In this document: positions 37,357 to 49,190 of the stretch, piece after piece | Layout of the letters: each line of letters starts with the position of its first letter | Numbering within the stretch: position 1 is the stretch's first letter | From: Epiperipatus broadwayi | Lineage: Eukaryota; Onychophora; Udeonychophora; Euonychophora; Peripatidae | Length of the DNA: 64,000 nucleotides | Direction: 5' to 3' | Assembly: GCA_028023455.1 (NCBI GenBank) | Contig: JAQFVV010006246.1 | Span: forward strand, 2,283,501 to 2,347,500 | Notes under the pieces: generated by a model | Databases searched by the model: none | What the model was told of the DNA's origin: nothing | The model's input: the letters and a program-made list of their open reading frames with translations, nothing else | Translations under genes and position numbers: made by a program

Positions 37357-38369
37357 ATGATTAAACCCTATAAATAAAGTAAGCTATACTGGAATAAAGT
37401 TAAAATCTATTAATAATATTTAGTTATTACATAAATACCAATCCAACTGGACACCAAAATTATAATACACAACATAATAATTCATTTTAAAAGTTACAAT
37501 GGATATATTAGGTCATAGTTTATATCGGGATTAATTCACAAAATAATGATTTGATTATTATGTATTAAAATTTATAATAGTATGAAATGATGAATAACAT
37601 TATTTAAACTTGATGATTATATATAAAGTTTGTATCAATAATTTATCGACTAGCTCTTTATAATTAATACTAATTGATGTCAATGAAAACATTAGGTTCA
37701 CCTTTGATAATTACTGAATTTTATTAAAGTGTTAAAATCTATATTATTTTGACTAAATAAATTTCAAATATTTATGATTGCATAGAGACTTTGAATTATT
37801 ATTGTCACTCAAATAAAAACTATTAACTCAAGTTTAATAATGTTCCACTTGTTTTAATTATTTGACTTTATTAAACAATATATACACTAAATATCCAAAA
37901 GAAAAATGTTAATCTATTTTAATTCACTTATTGATCATTTATATTACAAATAAAATAGTCAATTTATTACCTTTTGTTGGTACTGGTACATTTGTGATAG
38001 CTGACAGTTTGATGACATTGTTTTTCACCAAATGCACACCAATATACCATTTTGTGGCCTAACTTATGGCTAACAGTGCAGTATTGTTGTTGTAGCCATA
38101 ACAGGCTGCCTGATGGTGATGTTTTCTACATGTATGTAACAAAATACTATGCCCATTGTCTTGTGATAGTATTCCTCAAGTGGTATGATTTGATGGTTGT
38201 CGTATTTTAATTACGCAAAACTCTGAATAATTGTCTTAAACTGCAGCCAAAGTTTTTAATTTGTGTACTTGTTTTTCTCCACAAAAAACTTTTGATTTGC
38301 TGTGAAAAGAAATTGTTTGTTTTTAAATGTAAAAAACATTAGTTTATTTTTATTAAATAAATGTCAAAA

Positions 38370-38770
38370 TTATTCCATGGGAAATTTTTATTGTTTAGAT
38401 TATTAAAAAGCAAACCAAAGCCCATAACAAAAGAAAAGTCTTTCTTAAAATGGAAACAAATAAATGTCAAAATTCTTAAATTGTTGTTGTTTAGGTTATT
38501 ACAAAGCTAATATAAAAAACGGCTTTATTAAAAAACAAAAAAAATTCAGAAAAAACTCTGCAATAGCATAATTGTTTAAAAAACAAAGTTTACAGCCATA
38601 CTATTATAAAAAACTGTTAAAGTCGATTATTAAAAAACAGACTAAACTCCCCCCCCCCCCCATATAAAAAAAAAGTATTTCTTAAAAAAGTATTTTATTA
38701 AAAAACAAAAAAGTTAAGAAACAAGTCTGGGGTAGTATAAATAAAAAATTATTTTTTTTTACCTAAGTAT
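38370..38770. repeat. Low-complexity tract with poly-C
   Basis: Recurrent TTATTAAAAAACAAA-like units surround a C13-14 run at about 38649-38662. No ORF. Confidence 0.7.
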
Positions 38771-39334
38771 GTATAGAAAACATCAGCCCGGGAACGATTT
38801 TATTGATGTGCATTCGGTGAAATGCAATGCCGTCAAATATACCAATTATTATTTTACAAACAATGTATTACTTATCTCAAATAATAATCAATTTTTTACC
38901 ACATATATATATCAATTTTATATTTATGATTATCTGTAAATGAATGAAAACATGTTATTAAGTAAATGTTTACTATAAATATTTAAATTTAATTTTAGAG
39001 TTTCTTTTTGGTTACTTATAAATATAAATATCATACTGACACAGATACATACTTTAAATGATCCTAAAATAATAATAATACAAATAACAATTATATAAAT
39101 AAAACATATGACCTATTTGACAATGGAGGTAAAATACTAATTAATGTCTACACACAAAGAGTTCAACAATCCTATAGTTTTTTATTATGTTTACATGAAG
39201 AAAATCCATGAAATGATCATATTTTCAAAAGTATAGTAATTCCAAGAACTTATTTTCTTTTCTAAAATATTTGATGTTCATTAAAATAAATAATTCTTTC
39301 TAGGTTATAGCGATATTCATATTTTAGTTGACAT

Positions 39335-40180
39335 ACGTTATATTGAAAGTAATAGCACATTATTGGAATTCTACTTTCATCTTAGTAATTTCAATATTTT
39401 CAGTGCTTTATAATAGTAAGATTTTATGCAATAATGAAATTAAAATCATGATTTCCACATTTTATGTATACACACATTAAATTTTACAAGATTATAATGT
39501 AAATTTGTTCAAACATTGTGCGTGTTAATTTTGCATTTTAAATCACATTCTGTTTTTGCTTTTTAAAAAAGAACGTAATCAATTATTAATCATTTAGTGT
39601 CTACCCATTTATTTTTAAAAGGTCAGTAATAGCAGTGGGCACAATTAAAAATTAAAATCTGATTTTTAATTGTAATTAACAATTTAAAAATTACTTAGGG
39701 GTGACTTGAAATTAATGTGATGTAAAATGAAATTTTATTTTTAAACGGAATTGATTTTTTTTAATTTTTTTTTTTATTAAAATTATAAATAAAAAAAAAA
39801 AAAATTAATGAATATTTTAAACACAAACATCAAATACAAATTTATTATTTTTAATTAAAATTTTAAATAAAATATTGAAAAATATTAAAAAAAATATAAA
39901 ATTATAAAATGTAATTTAATAAAATAAAAATTTTTTAATAAAAATATATTTTAAAAAAAAAAAAATATATATTTAAAATTTTTTCAATTTTTTAAATTTT
40001 TAAATTTTATTTTTTTTTTTTTATTTTTTTTTTTTTTTTTTAAATTTAAATTTTATAGTGCTTTGCTTTTTTGCTAATTTTGAAAATTTAAAATCCAAAA
40101 CCCCCTTTCTCTTTTTCTTATTTTAAATATTTTTCATATTTTTTTTTCTCTTGTTTTCTGAGGAACCTTTCTAACGCACT
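39335..40180. mobile_element. Second copy of the CACCTGGGTCT family, decayed
   Basis: CGTTATATTGAAAGTAATAGCACATTATTGGAATTC (39338) through AAAAAAGAACGTAATC (39560-39575) matches 33473-33690. TAGTGCTTTGCTTTT...TTTTCTGAGGAACC (40056-40170) matches 34115-34230. The middle is replaced by A/T low-complexity sequence, and the terminal CACCTGGGTCT is not visible on either side, so this copy is end-truncated. Confidence 0.7.
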
Positions 40181-42239
40181 CATTAAAACCAAGAAAAAAG
40201 AGATTTAGAAAAAAAATAAAAAAATAAATAAGATGTACATTATGCACACCCACAACCTCTGTTAAATTGTTAATATTTTTATTATTATCATTACCATTAT
40301 AAAAAATAATCCCGCAGGCATGCCCATCAAGGAAAAAAAGAGGAAAGTGATGTTGAAAAACATAATAAGCACCCCCCCTCATGGGAGAAAGGGGGGATCC
40401 CTAAATTGACCTGCCTAAATCTAAATCTTTGCCAGCTGAAATATATTTTTATTAAAATTTAATTTTAATTGACACATCAGTAATTGAATTGCGTCAAGCA
40501 AAGATCATATCTAATAAGTTGTATTCTAGTATTAGCTTCTTAATTCTCAATGGATTGAACTAAAAAAAGAAAAAGGAAATTGGAGTCTGAAATAGTATGC
40601 ATGTAATTAAAGGATGGAAATGTTGCACATTGTAAACCTGATTGTCACACTCAGTATAAGAAAATGTTAAATGACATAGAAAACTGATGACAACTGAGCC
40701 CTAGGATAACTTAGTGACTAAAGAATGAAAAGAGGGAGACAGAAAAGATTTTGCATCAGAAACAGTACTTAGTTTTTGATGAATCAACACCTATTATATA
40801 AGACAGAAAGAATTTTTAGTCAGACACTGTGTATTTGTTATTTACAGTCAGCTTTGGCTATCGCCTGTGGATCTTGTTGGTAGCATGAGCATAGTACTCA
40901 ACATTAATCTATATTTTCATGAACTAAGAATGGACCCATCTGTTTTTAAGTTTACCATGTTAAATGTGCTTTTGTTTGCTAACATTGTTGGAAACTCAGA
41001 GTAAAATTAATATTTTTGCAGATATAAATATGACAAAAATTATTTTGAAGTTAAGCAAGAAATTGAGTGTTATCTTTAGCAGTCAATAGTTGTAAATATG
41101 AAATAAGCATAGCTTAAAGTATATATAATGTATAGAAATGAAATACAATTGTTTGTGTACACAGTTATTTAAATATTTTCAACTAGCAAACTAAAATAGA
41201 GAAATATTAAAATAGCTGTGTAGACAAGTAATTGTATTTTGATTTTGATTTATATTTTGTTTTTAATTAGTTTATATATTTTTGTCCCCCCCCACACACA
41301 CACTTAAATAATACATATAACAGAAATCTTGTCAGTTTCTATACATAATTTATTACTACATTCAGTTTAATTAAAAATTATTAAATTCATGTTTGTATGA
41401 TCAAACTTTTTGAAATCATATCAGTGTAAATTGATTGCTTTTCAGCTTAAGAAAAATGATGGTAAATAGTTCTGTTTTAGATTTAATAATTATTTATTAA
41501 ATAATGCTGCAAGATTTTCTTCCTACAGGTTAAAATGTCTGGCACACTTGATAAATGTTAAGATTTTTTTTTTATTTGATAATGTTTTTTAATTTTTTTA
41601 AAAATTACTATATTTATCTAAATATATATTTTTTATTATTTTACTACTAATTTGATAGGACTGCAACATGATTTTTTTTTTTTTTTTGCAACTTAAACAT
41701 GGCTTGAGTATACTTTCAATAAGGTTCACGAGAATCATACTTTTCATAGATACTATTCAGTCATGTCTAAGTTGTAAAAAGAATAAAACCATTTCATGTC
41801 ACAGATGTGAAAAACGTTTATGATCAAATTACAAGCAAAGGAAAAAATTAATATTAGATTTTACTAATACTATTAACTTTTCTCTGAAATCAATTCTGGA
41901 AATAAATTATTTTTATAAGACTTATTTACAATTAATGGTACTAATTGATATGACAGGCCAGCTTTTTGGGGCATTGTTTCTCTGCTAAAAACACAATTAT
42001 TTTGATCTGAGGCTGACTATTTTTAAATTTTTTTTACATTTTCTTCAACTTTTATTAAAATATTTTCCCAATTTGTCTGACTTTTATTAAAATATTTTTA
42101 CATTTTCTCCACCTTTTTTAAAAATATTTTTATATTTTCTCCATCTTTTTTAAAAATATTTTGACATTAGATATGACTTTTTTACTAATATTTTGTTGAC
42201 ATTCTTGTAAATAATTTATGATACAAGATTTTATTCAAA

Positions 42240-42680
42240 TATTTGCACATTTTCTTTTCAAAAATGGAAAAATAGACATCGCGTAATACGAACAAAGCCA
42301 AAAAAAAAAACAAAATTGCTGTATAGTCACCATATTTTAAAAAAAAAAAAAAAATGAAAGTTGAAAAAGTCAAAAGTTTTGATTTTATTTTAATTTTTTG
42401 AGGGGAGATGGGGAGAAATACTTTATTGTCCCTGAGACAAAAGTTATTTTTGGTTTGTTTTTATTTTTACAAAAAAGGTAATAAAAATTGGTTTTAAAAA
42501 GAAAAATTTTAGTATATCAGCAGTACACAAATAAGAGCAAAACAAAAATCTCCATATAGCCAAAAAAAAAAGGTCACTATATTTTTTTTTTTAAAAAAAA
42601 AAGAAAGAAAGAAAACAAAAGTTGAAAAAGTCAAACGTTTTGATCTTATTTTAATGTTTTTTATTGGGGGGGGGGGTTTG
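42240..42680 (-). repeat. Inverted copy of the 245 bp tandem array
   Basis: GTTGAAAAAGTCAAAAGTTTTGAT (42360) and GTTGAAAAAGTCAAACGTTTTGATC (42622) are reverse complements of the core at 17435 and 17690. The two units here are about 262 bp apart. A G10-11 run lies at about 42667. Confidence 0.7.
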
Positions 42681-42994
42681 ACAAATAATTTGTCATCACT
42701 GATAAAACCAAGCTTATATTTTCCAAAACTATGTGCAACCTCAGACATTTTATTTGTTTTGTAATTTATGTGACTTTTCATGTGAGTTGCTTGGCTATCA
42801 CCTTTTGCAATTTTTTTAATGTTCCAAAATTTGGAGGGAAGCCCAGTGACAGTCTTACAATTATTAGTATCAAATACTATGTCAGGTAGGGAGTAAGATC
42901 TTTGATTTGAATGCATATTACAACAGTTATGGCCAGTTGAATTCCTTACACTCACATTATCCGATAGCGATCTGTTAAGTGTGCATATTTGCAT
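42509..42994 (-). pseudogene. ORF inside TIR element, function unrecognised
   Basis: An open frame of 161 codons starts MQICTLNRSLSDNVSVRN and lies wholly between the terminal repeats. Its first about 110 residues have ordinary protein-like composition (HNCCNMHSNQRSYSLPD, GLPSKFWNIKKIAKGD, MKSHINYKTNKMSE). The last about 45 residues are translations of A/T-rich repeat and are not meaningful. A related fragment with YETNKM is found on the minus strand at 18040-18243. Location suggests a decayed transposase segment or a captured host fragment, but no catalytic motif is visible and I do not recognise the family. Confidence 0.35.
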
Positions 42995-43576
42995 GAGCCA
43001 TAATATTTGTGTGCAACACCATATATGCTTTCAATGGCTAATATGAACAGGTCTGTTTATTTCCTGTTCATTTCTCTGTAAAAGCACAGAAATATTGAGC
43101 CATGTAAACAGCATATTTCTGGGTTTTTAGCAGAGAAACAACACCACCAAGTGGCTGGCCTGGCCTGCCAATTAGTACCTGATTAATTTATAATGGAAGG
43201 AGTGCTATTGAAATTATAGCACTATATGTCTATAGATATTGCTTTTTGCATATACTCTTTATTGAAAAGTTTTACTTTTAAAAAGAAACCATATATACTA
43301 AGCAAAATTTATTGGAGGATGAGCATATAAATAAAGATATATCACATAAACAGACCTACAAATAATAAAATAGATATTGATCTATAATAGGTAAGTATAT
43401 CTGAAGTAGTTAGGCAATAGATAAAACATTTTGTTAAAAATTTTATATAGACCAAAATTGACACATGATAAGCAGACAATAGCTTCGTACATTGAAATAA
43501 AATTAATAATAGCTTATATAAATGAGAAATGATAATTTTAATAGATGTATATTTGAAATTATTTTTATTCCTTTAG

Positions 43577-43723
43577 ATGAACGTTATGATATATTTATGA
43601 CTGTATGTGCCCATGATACTACTCGCTTGCCAGTAACAAGTTCATATGCTAATTCATTAACTGTAAAATTTACCACTGACAAAAGTAAAACAGGAAGAGG
43701 ATTTTTTGCTATATACAAAGCAG
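43577..43723 (+). CDS. Multi-CUB (cubilin-like) gene, exon c: C-terminal half of CUB n+1
   Basis: The acceptor TTCCTTTAG is at 43568-43576 and a GTACCT donor follows at 43724. It enters and leaves in phase 1 (GAT codon completed at its start; one G carried over). It encodes ERYDIFMTVCAHDTTRLPVT and then SLTVKFTTDKSKTGRGFFAIYKA. It supplies C4 of the CUB begun by the previous exon, the third acidic ligand in F-T-T-D, and the G-F-x-x-x-Y closing strand. The distance from C3 to C4 is normal. CAHD replaces the commoner F-C-G, an unremarkable variation. Only about eight codons separate the last strand from the next CUB's first cysteine, so the two domains are directly adjacent. Confidence 0.92.
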
Positions 43724-44806
43724 GTACCTCACTAATTTTATGTTTTATTATATGTAATTAAACTATTCCGGTTAAACAGTTAAAATTTTATATTTTTTTC
43801 TTTCATTAATTAAAAAATTAACTCCAAAAAGTATATATAAGTGACCACCTGCATGTATATATACATGTTGCACAATCACATTGATACATAATATGTTGAA
43901 TTTCACATAATTTCTGAATCAAAGCTTCTTCAATTGGTGTTCAAATGTTATATGATTCCCTGAGTAATTATCATTTGATTGTTTCATATATATATATATT
44001 GTAACGGGCACACATGCTGTTACATTCTAATAAATAAAATTAAAAATAAAAGTTCGCAGATAAAAAAAATTTTAAGAATTAAAAATTGAAAATTAAAAAT
44101 CATCTAAACTCATATATATATAAAATTGCACACATGAAAAAAAATTTATTAAAAGAAAACTATTAAAGAAGAAAAGGTATTTTAAAACTAAATTTAAAAA
44201 AAAAAACTTAAAAGATAAAAAGAATGTACAATAATTTAATTAATGCTATTGTGTAAAATACAAATGATTATTTTCATTTAGTTAAAGTAAACTAGCCCTT
44301 GGGCATCTCAAAATGTGTAATTAAAGGTTAGATAGGAGAGAAAAAACATTAGGAACAGAATAGCCAATAAAACAAATCTCTCAGGAAGTGGACCTCAATG
44401 AAAGGATATTCATCATGATGTAATGTCACTTGATCCGAAAGTTTAATATAATAAGGAAAAGTTTGGAAATAAATTATTGGAAAGAGAAAGGTGTGCTATA
44501 TGTGCTAGTGCAGAGAGAGTTGAAGGAGAAAAGATTGAAAAGACACACTCTTCAATCCCTTCAGTTTTTCTAAAAAAAAAGAGAAATGACCAATCGCTTT
44601 CCTATATTGTGGACCACAGGACATCATGGCCCGGAAATAAAATACCAGCTAAAGTAAAGGACTTCCGGATGAATCAATAAAATGGCTATCAGCATACCAG
44701 TCTCCCCAGGACATCAAGGGAATTAACACTATCCCAAACTGCAAGCAACTGTTAAGGATGAACTTTTTAACACCGTAAGGACTATATATATATATATATA
44801 GATATA

Positions 44807-46432
44807 ACACCTTTACCCCACTTAGCGATGGCAATTGGTCCTCCAAAACTCATCGTTAAGCAAGAATATCATAGACAAAATACGTAATTATAATGGGGAT
44901 CTATGGGAAAAAAATTGGTCGGTTCCAGTGATGTACAATATCCACATTGATTTCCAAGCTCAAAGATTTTCTTGATTTTTTCATGACAATGATGACTAAA
45001 TACGGTATCTAAAAAGAAAAGTTTTATATCACTAGGAAAAAAATGCATATTTTCACTTTAAAAAGTACAGAACAGCAATGAAACTAAATTTGAATTTAAA
45101 AGTTTTTATATTCTTCCGTGGAAGTTTTTCATCATAATGAGAAAAAAATCTATACTGAAGTGCTTTTTTTTTAAAATTGTATTACAGTATATATTACTAC
45201 TATACATTTATCTTATTACTTATGTGAAATTATTCTAATTAAAAAACAATGTTTAATTATTAATTATTTAATTGAACATATAGAAAAAAAATCAACATTT
45301 TCAAAGTAAAAAATCTAACTTCTAATTTTCTAAAACATACAGGTAGGTTTATTTTTCTTACTGTATATTTTTAGTAATGTAATAATGTCTTCCCCCTCCC
45401 CCCCATTCGAGTAGAAAGATTTTTAATTAAATGCAATCTGTTTTTTTTTAAACTTTTCTAATTCGACATCATTTTAAAATATTGTTTTTCTTTTGATTTA
45501 AAATATCTTGAGTGTAAACAACATGTTTATTAACGAAGTTACAAAATCAATAACTATTTTTACATAATTATCCAGGTGTTCTAAAAATAATATATCATAT
45601 TTAAGAAACACACACGCAGTTTAATATTCATATTTAGTGTTTTCCTGACAGTTTGTGATGATGGTATTTTATTTGTCTTGTACTGTATTTATATATTGGA
45701 GTATTTGTATATAGTATTATCAATGAATTAAAAATCCTCCTTTTTCTTTTCAAAAACTTTATTTTCTTATCTCAATACTGAACATATACTGTATATATAG
45801 TATTTATATAATACAAAACTCCGTTTCAACTTCATACAGTCATTTTCAAGAATATCTCTCTCCCACTGCTATATTTTATTACTCTTTCTTTTACATTATT
45901 TAATTACAAATCAACGTTGAAACGTTGGAGTTTTTGTATTATATATATATACTGTATATGTTCAGTATTGAGATAAGAAAATAATGTTTTTGAAAAGAAA
46001 AAGAAGGATTTTTAATTTGTTGATATTATTGTAGAACATATAAACGTATTTTAAAAGAAAAAGTGGATGAACATTTGCTGTGTTATTTATTATATATGAT
46101 GTATACAGTATTATAGATTCAGTAATTATAGATATTTTAAGGGTTTTATGAATAAAATATTGTATGTGTATACAATTACAGCAAAGTCATTACCTGTGTA
46201 CATATTACAATAATATACTTTTGCTTTTGGGTAAAATGAATTTAATTTAGCTATATTTGATGTCATCAGTGACGCAAAATTCAAGATGGCTGCCAACTTT
46301 TTTTTTTTTTAAATTTTTCCCGATTGTTATAGCGAATAATCGATTGTACATCGAAGTAGTGGGTACAAATTGATGATGATCGCTATTGCGAAATATCGCT
46401 AAGTAGACAATTGCTAAGTGAGGTAAAGGTGT
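44807..46432. mobile_element. TIR DNA transposon inserted in element A (1.63 kb)
   Basis: The left end ACACCTTTACCCCACTTAGC and right end (reverse complement ACACCTTTACCTCACTTAGC) are near-perfect inverted repeats of at least 23 bp, flanked by TATA on both sides. The minus copy of element A has an uninterrupted CTAACTAATG at the corresponding place, which defines the empty site and points to a TA target. TA duplication and size fit a Tc1/mariner-like non-autonomous element, but no transposase is present. Confidence 0.8.
45716..46034. repeat. Foldback within the TIR transposon
   Basis: The arm ATTAAAAATCCTCCTTTTTC...TTCTTATCTCAATACTGAACATATACTGTATA...AAAACTCCGTTTCAAC (45727-45833) pairs with GTTGAAACGTTGGAGTTTTT...TATACTGTATATGTTCAGTATTGAGATAAGAA...GAAGGATTTTTAAT (45915-46017), around a loop of about 80 bases. 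The arms are about 90 percent complementary by eye. Confidence 0.82.
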
Positions 46433-48227
46433 ATATATATAACTAATGAACATTAATTTTAAAACTTTTCAGTATTTTAAAACATTAAGAACTTTAATTT
46501 CAAAACTTTTCAGTATTTAATAGAAATAGAATTTCCTATCTGAACAATGTATATTATTTATTAATAATTAATTTTATTGAATGTATTTTTTTTAAAATCA
46601 TTTCCATTAAGTTATTTTTTCCATTCTTTAAAGTTTTTATGATTAATTTTTTTCTTCTGTTAAACTAAACTTTTAATAAATGTTAAATTTAAGTTGGGCA
46701 TGAATGGCTGCATAGATTTGTAAAGTTATATTAGTTTAATTAAGAAAGGGTTAATCTTAGGTTATTTGTTTCATAGTTAAATTGGGTCAATGGATTGGAT
46801 GTATTGGTGTAATTAGTAAATGTAGCATGAAGATCTGCTACATGCAGGATTATGTTATACATCACACTATCCAGACCTGGATGTTGAGCTCCAAGAGTAG
46901 TCCAGTGGTGTGTATATATAGACCTCATGTATAGGCCTTGGTCTCATGAATAGACCAAATGAATAAGCCCCTAAGACTAACAGAAGCTGAGCAGGGCTGA
47001 CTTAGTGCCAAATTTTTCCTGGCTCCTGCTCTTAGTTGGATGATCCCTCTATGTACAAGAGAGGTAGTGCTTAAAAAATTAGATATTTTCTCATGACATC
47101 ATGGGGCAGTGTGTGCTGGTAGTTTGTGCTTGGCCATCTACTTACTCTAGCATCGGAGGCTATAGTTCATGTATTCACCTTCTATCTCATCTTACCCATT
47201 TCATCAGCAAATCTAAAACCAGTAAAGAGAAATGATGTGTATAATATGTGGAATAAAATCGTACTTCCAGGCAATTTCATCCCAAAATTTGGTGGGGGAT
47301 AATGAAACAAGAATGCTGTTTCACATGTGTATTTATTCTAAGAGCTATTTACCCTCCCACCTTAAAAAATGGCAAATGTATAAAAAAGTCGATCTTATAT
47401 TATTTCTAGTAAAATATAGCAAAAAGTTTAGTTTATGTCTTTAAAAGAAAATCATTATTTTCTATAACTGAGAAAAAATAAAGTGAAACCTTCATTATTA
47501 ATTTCATAATTTTAGATTATGATTTAAATATATCACTCATATTTTTTTAAAGCTGGCATTTCTTAAAAATATTACATATTTGGAATGATGTCATATAAAG
47601 TGTGATAATAGCTTGAGGCAGTCTTTACAAATTGGAAAACATGGCTTATCTTTATGATTTCTTATCTATCCCACCAAAACTAATGTCCAATCTTTAAGAA
47701 GAGATAAGCACTCAGGCTTAAATGATAGCTGTATAACAAATCAGGTTCAGTGTGAAAAGGCTGCTTAAACAATCCAAAGATCAGAATATAAATAGTTCAG
47801 CTGCAAGTTCAGAGCAGATTTTAAAAAAGTTTTTCAAGCAGATTTTTTTAAAATTTTTTCAGAGAGTTTTCTAAAGTGGATTCTAAAAAAAGTTTTTCAA
47901 AGAGTTATTTTTTTTCAAAGAGATATTTTTTCAGTAGATGTTAAAGAAGATTTTTGAAAAAAGATTTTAATTTTAAAAAAGATATTAAGAGCAATTAAAG
48001 AACCATTATTAATGATGGAAAAAGAAAACATTATTAAGGAAAACATAACAATGAAAGGCTAAATAGTAACAGCTTTTTCTTTTCATTCCAAGCCATGTTT
48101 CTCCAATATTTGCCTGGATAAACATCATAGAAAGGAAATAATGCCATTTTGCTTAAATACAATGCCCCCTTTTGAATGCAGTCACATCAGGGATATGAAG
48201 GACCAAACTGGATAAAATGAAGGTAAT

Positions 48228-48525
48228 GATTTTTTACTATATGTGTTTATAAAAGACCAAACAAAACGTCTTTCTTAAAAAAAGAAAACTATAAATAAAT
48301 TTAGCTATGTAAAAATACATTCTATTAGTAATAAATTGTAAATACTAGATGTCTCAAATGTTGATAATCAAAAGGCATTTTATTTTATATTTATATGTAT
48401 TTATAAAAGATAAAACATATTTCTTGAAAAAAAAAGAAAATTATGAATAAATTTAGCTATGGAAATACGTTTTATTAAAGATAAATTATAAATACTAAAA
48501 TACCTATAATCAAAATGCATTTTTA
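48228..48525 (+). repeat. Tandem duplication, about 165 bp unit
   Basis: TTTATAAAAGACCAAACA...TTCTTAAAAAAAGAAAACTATAAATAAATTTAGCTATG (48247) and TTTATAAAAGATAAAACATATTTCTTG...GAAAATTATGAATAAATTTAGCTATG (48401) are diverged copies followed by matching AATAC...TAAATTRTAAATACTA. Confidence 0.65.
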
Positions 48526-48804
48526 ATGAGGATTGATTTCTCATCTACAGATACATTTGAATTGAAATAAACTCCAAAAAAAAAAATGAATACTTATAAT
48601 GATTGATATTATTGATTTACAAATAAGTATACCTAGAAGAGCTAGAAGTACTGAGCTATTACATATAACTCTAACTGGCTAATAAATAAATGCATCTGCT
48701 GATCAATTTATATGAAGAAATATACATCTGTGGTAGACCAAATAATAGTGGTTATGCTATATCACTGAATAAAAATTACAAATGCTTACAGGCATCTCGA
48801 CAGT

Positions 48805-49190
48805 ATATAAATAAAATAATGAAAGACTATATGGATGATGTATGCTTACCTGCATATTGGTATTATGTGAGGCAAGTAATGAAACTTATGCACATAGATG
48901 CACATATAGACTGACTGGATTATGAATAGTCCACAAACCCTGAATTGTTTACACTACCTGATTTGATAGATTAGAAATAAAATAATGAAAGACTATGGAT
49001 TATAAATGCTTATCTGCATATTGGTATTATGTGAAGAAAGTAATGAAACTTATACACATAGATGCACATTTACACTGACTGGACTATGAATAGTCCACAA
49101 ACCAAGATATGTTCACATTACCAGTTTTGATAAATTAAATAAAATAATGAAGTACTATAAAAATTACAAATGCTTACATGCATCTCGATT
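48805..49190 (+). repeat. Tandem repeat, two and a half copies of a 165 bp unit
   Basis: AATAAAATAATGAAAGACTAT, CTGCATATTGGTATTATGTGA, ATAGATGCACAT and ATGAATAGTCCACAAACC recur in the same order at 48809-48970 and 48976-49135. A partial third unit follows at 49138-49190. The flanking phrase AAAAATTACAAATGCTTACA...CATCTCGA occurs both before (48770) and after (49158) the array. The open frame 48690-48914 is a repeat product. Confidence 0.8.

Larger units (their letters stand above)
41931..43186. mobile_element. TIR element with internal minus-strand ORF (1.26 kb)
   Basis: The left end ATTAATGGTACTAATTG...CAGGCCAGC...TTGTTTCTCTGCTAAAAAC and the right end read in reverse complement (ATTAATCAGGTACTAATTGGCAGGCC...TTGTTTCTCTGCTAAAAAC) match over about 60 bp with small gaps. 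These are long terminal inverted repeats of a DNA transposon or MITE. The interior contains T-rich tandem sequence, an array in inverted orientation relative to 17330-18000, and an open minus-strand frame. The superfamily cannot be named from the ends. Confidence 0.7.
29849..43576 (+). other. Intron of the CUB gene (13.7 kb)
   Basis: GTAGAA donor, CCTTTAG acceptor. No extra exon is needed, because the reading frame and CUB fold are continuous between flanking exons. Repeats within it are listed separately. 29849-31000, 31430-33230, 34770-35470, 37360-39330 and 40200-41930 hold no recognisable gene. Open stretches there lack family features. Confidence 0.85.
44000..46930 (+). mobile_element. 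Element A, plus copy, interrupted
   Basis: It begins TGTAACGGGC after (AT)n. Blocks 44000-44785 and 46440-46870 match, in reverse complement, the contiguous stretch 63072-61860: for example AAAAGTTCGCA, AACTAGCCCTTGGGCAT, TGGACCTCAATGAAA, AATCCCTTCAG, GGACATCAKGG, GCAAGCAACTGTTAAG and CTACATGCAGGAT. The two blocks are separated by a 1.63 kb insertion. There is no coding capacity. The TG start in an AT tract suggests an LTR, but the 3' end of this copy is not clear. Confidence 0.7.
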
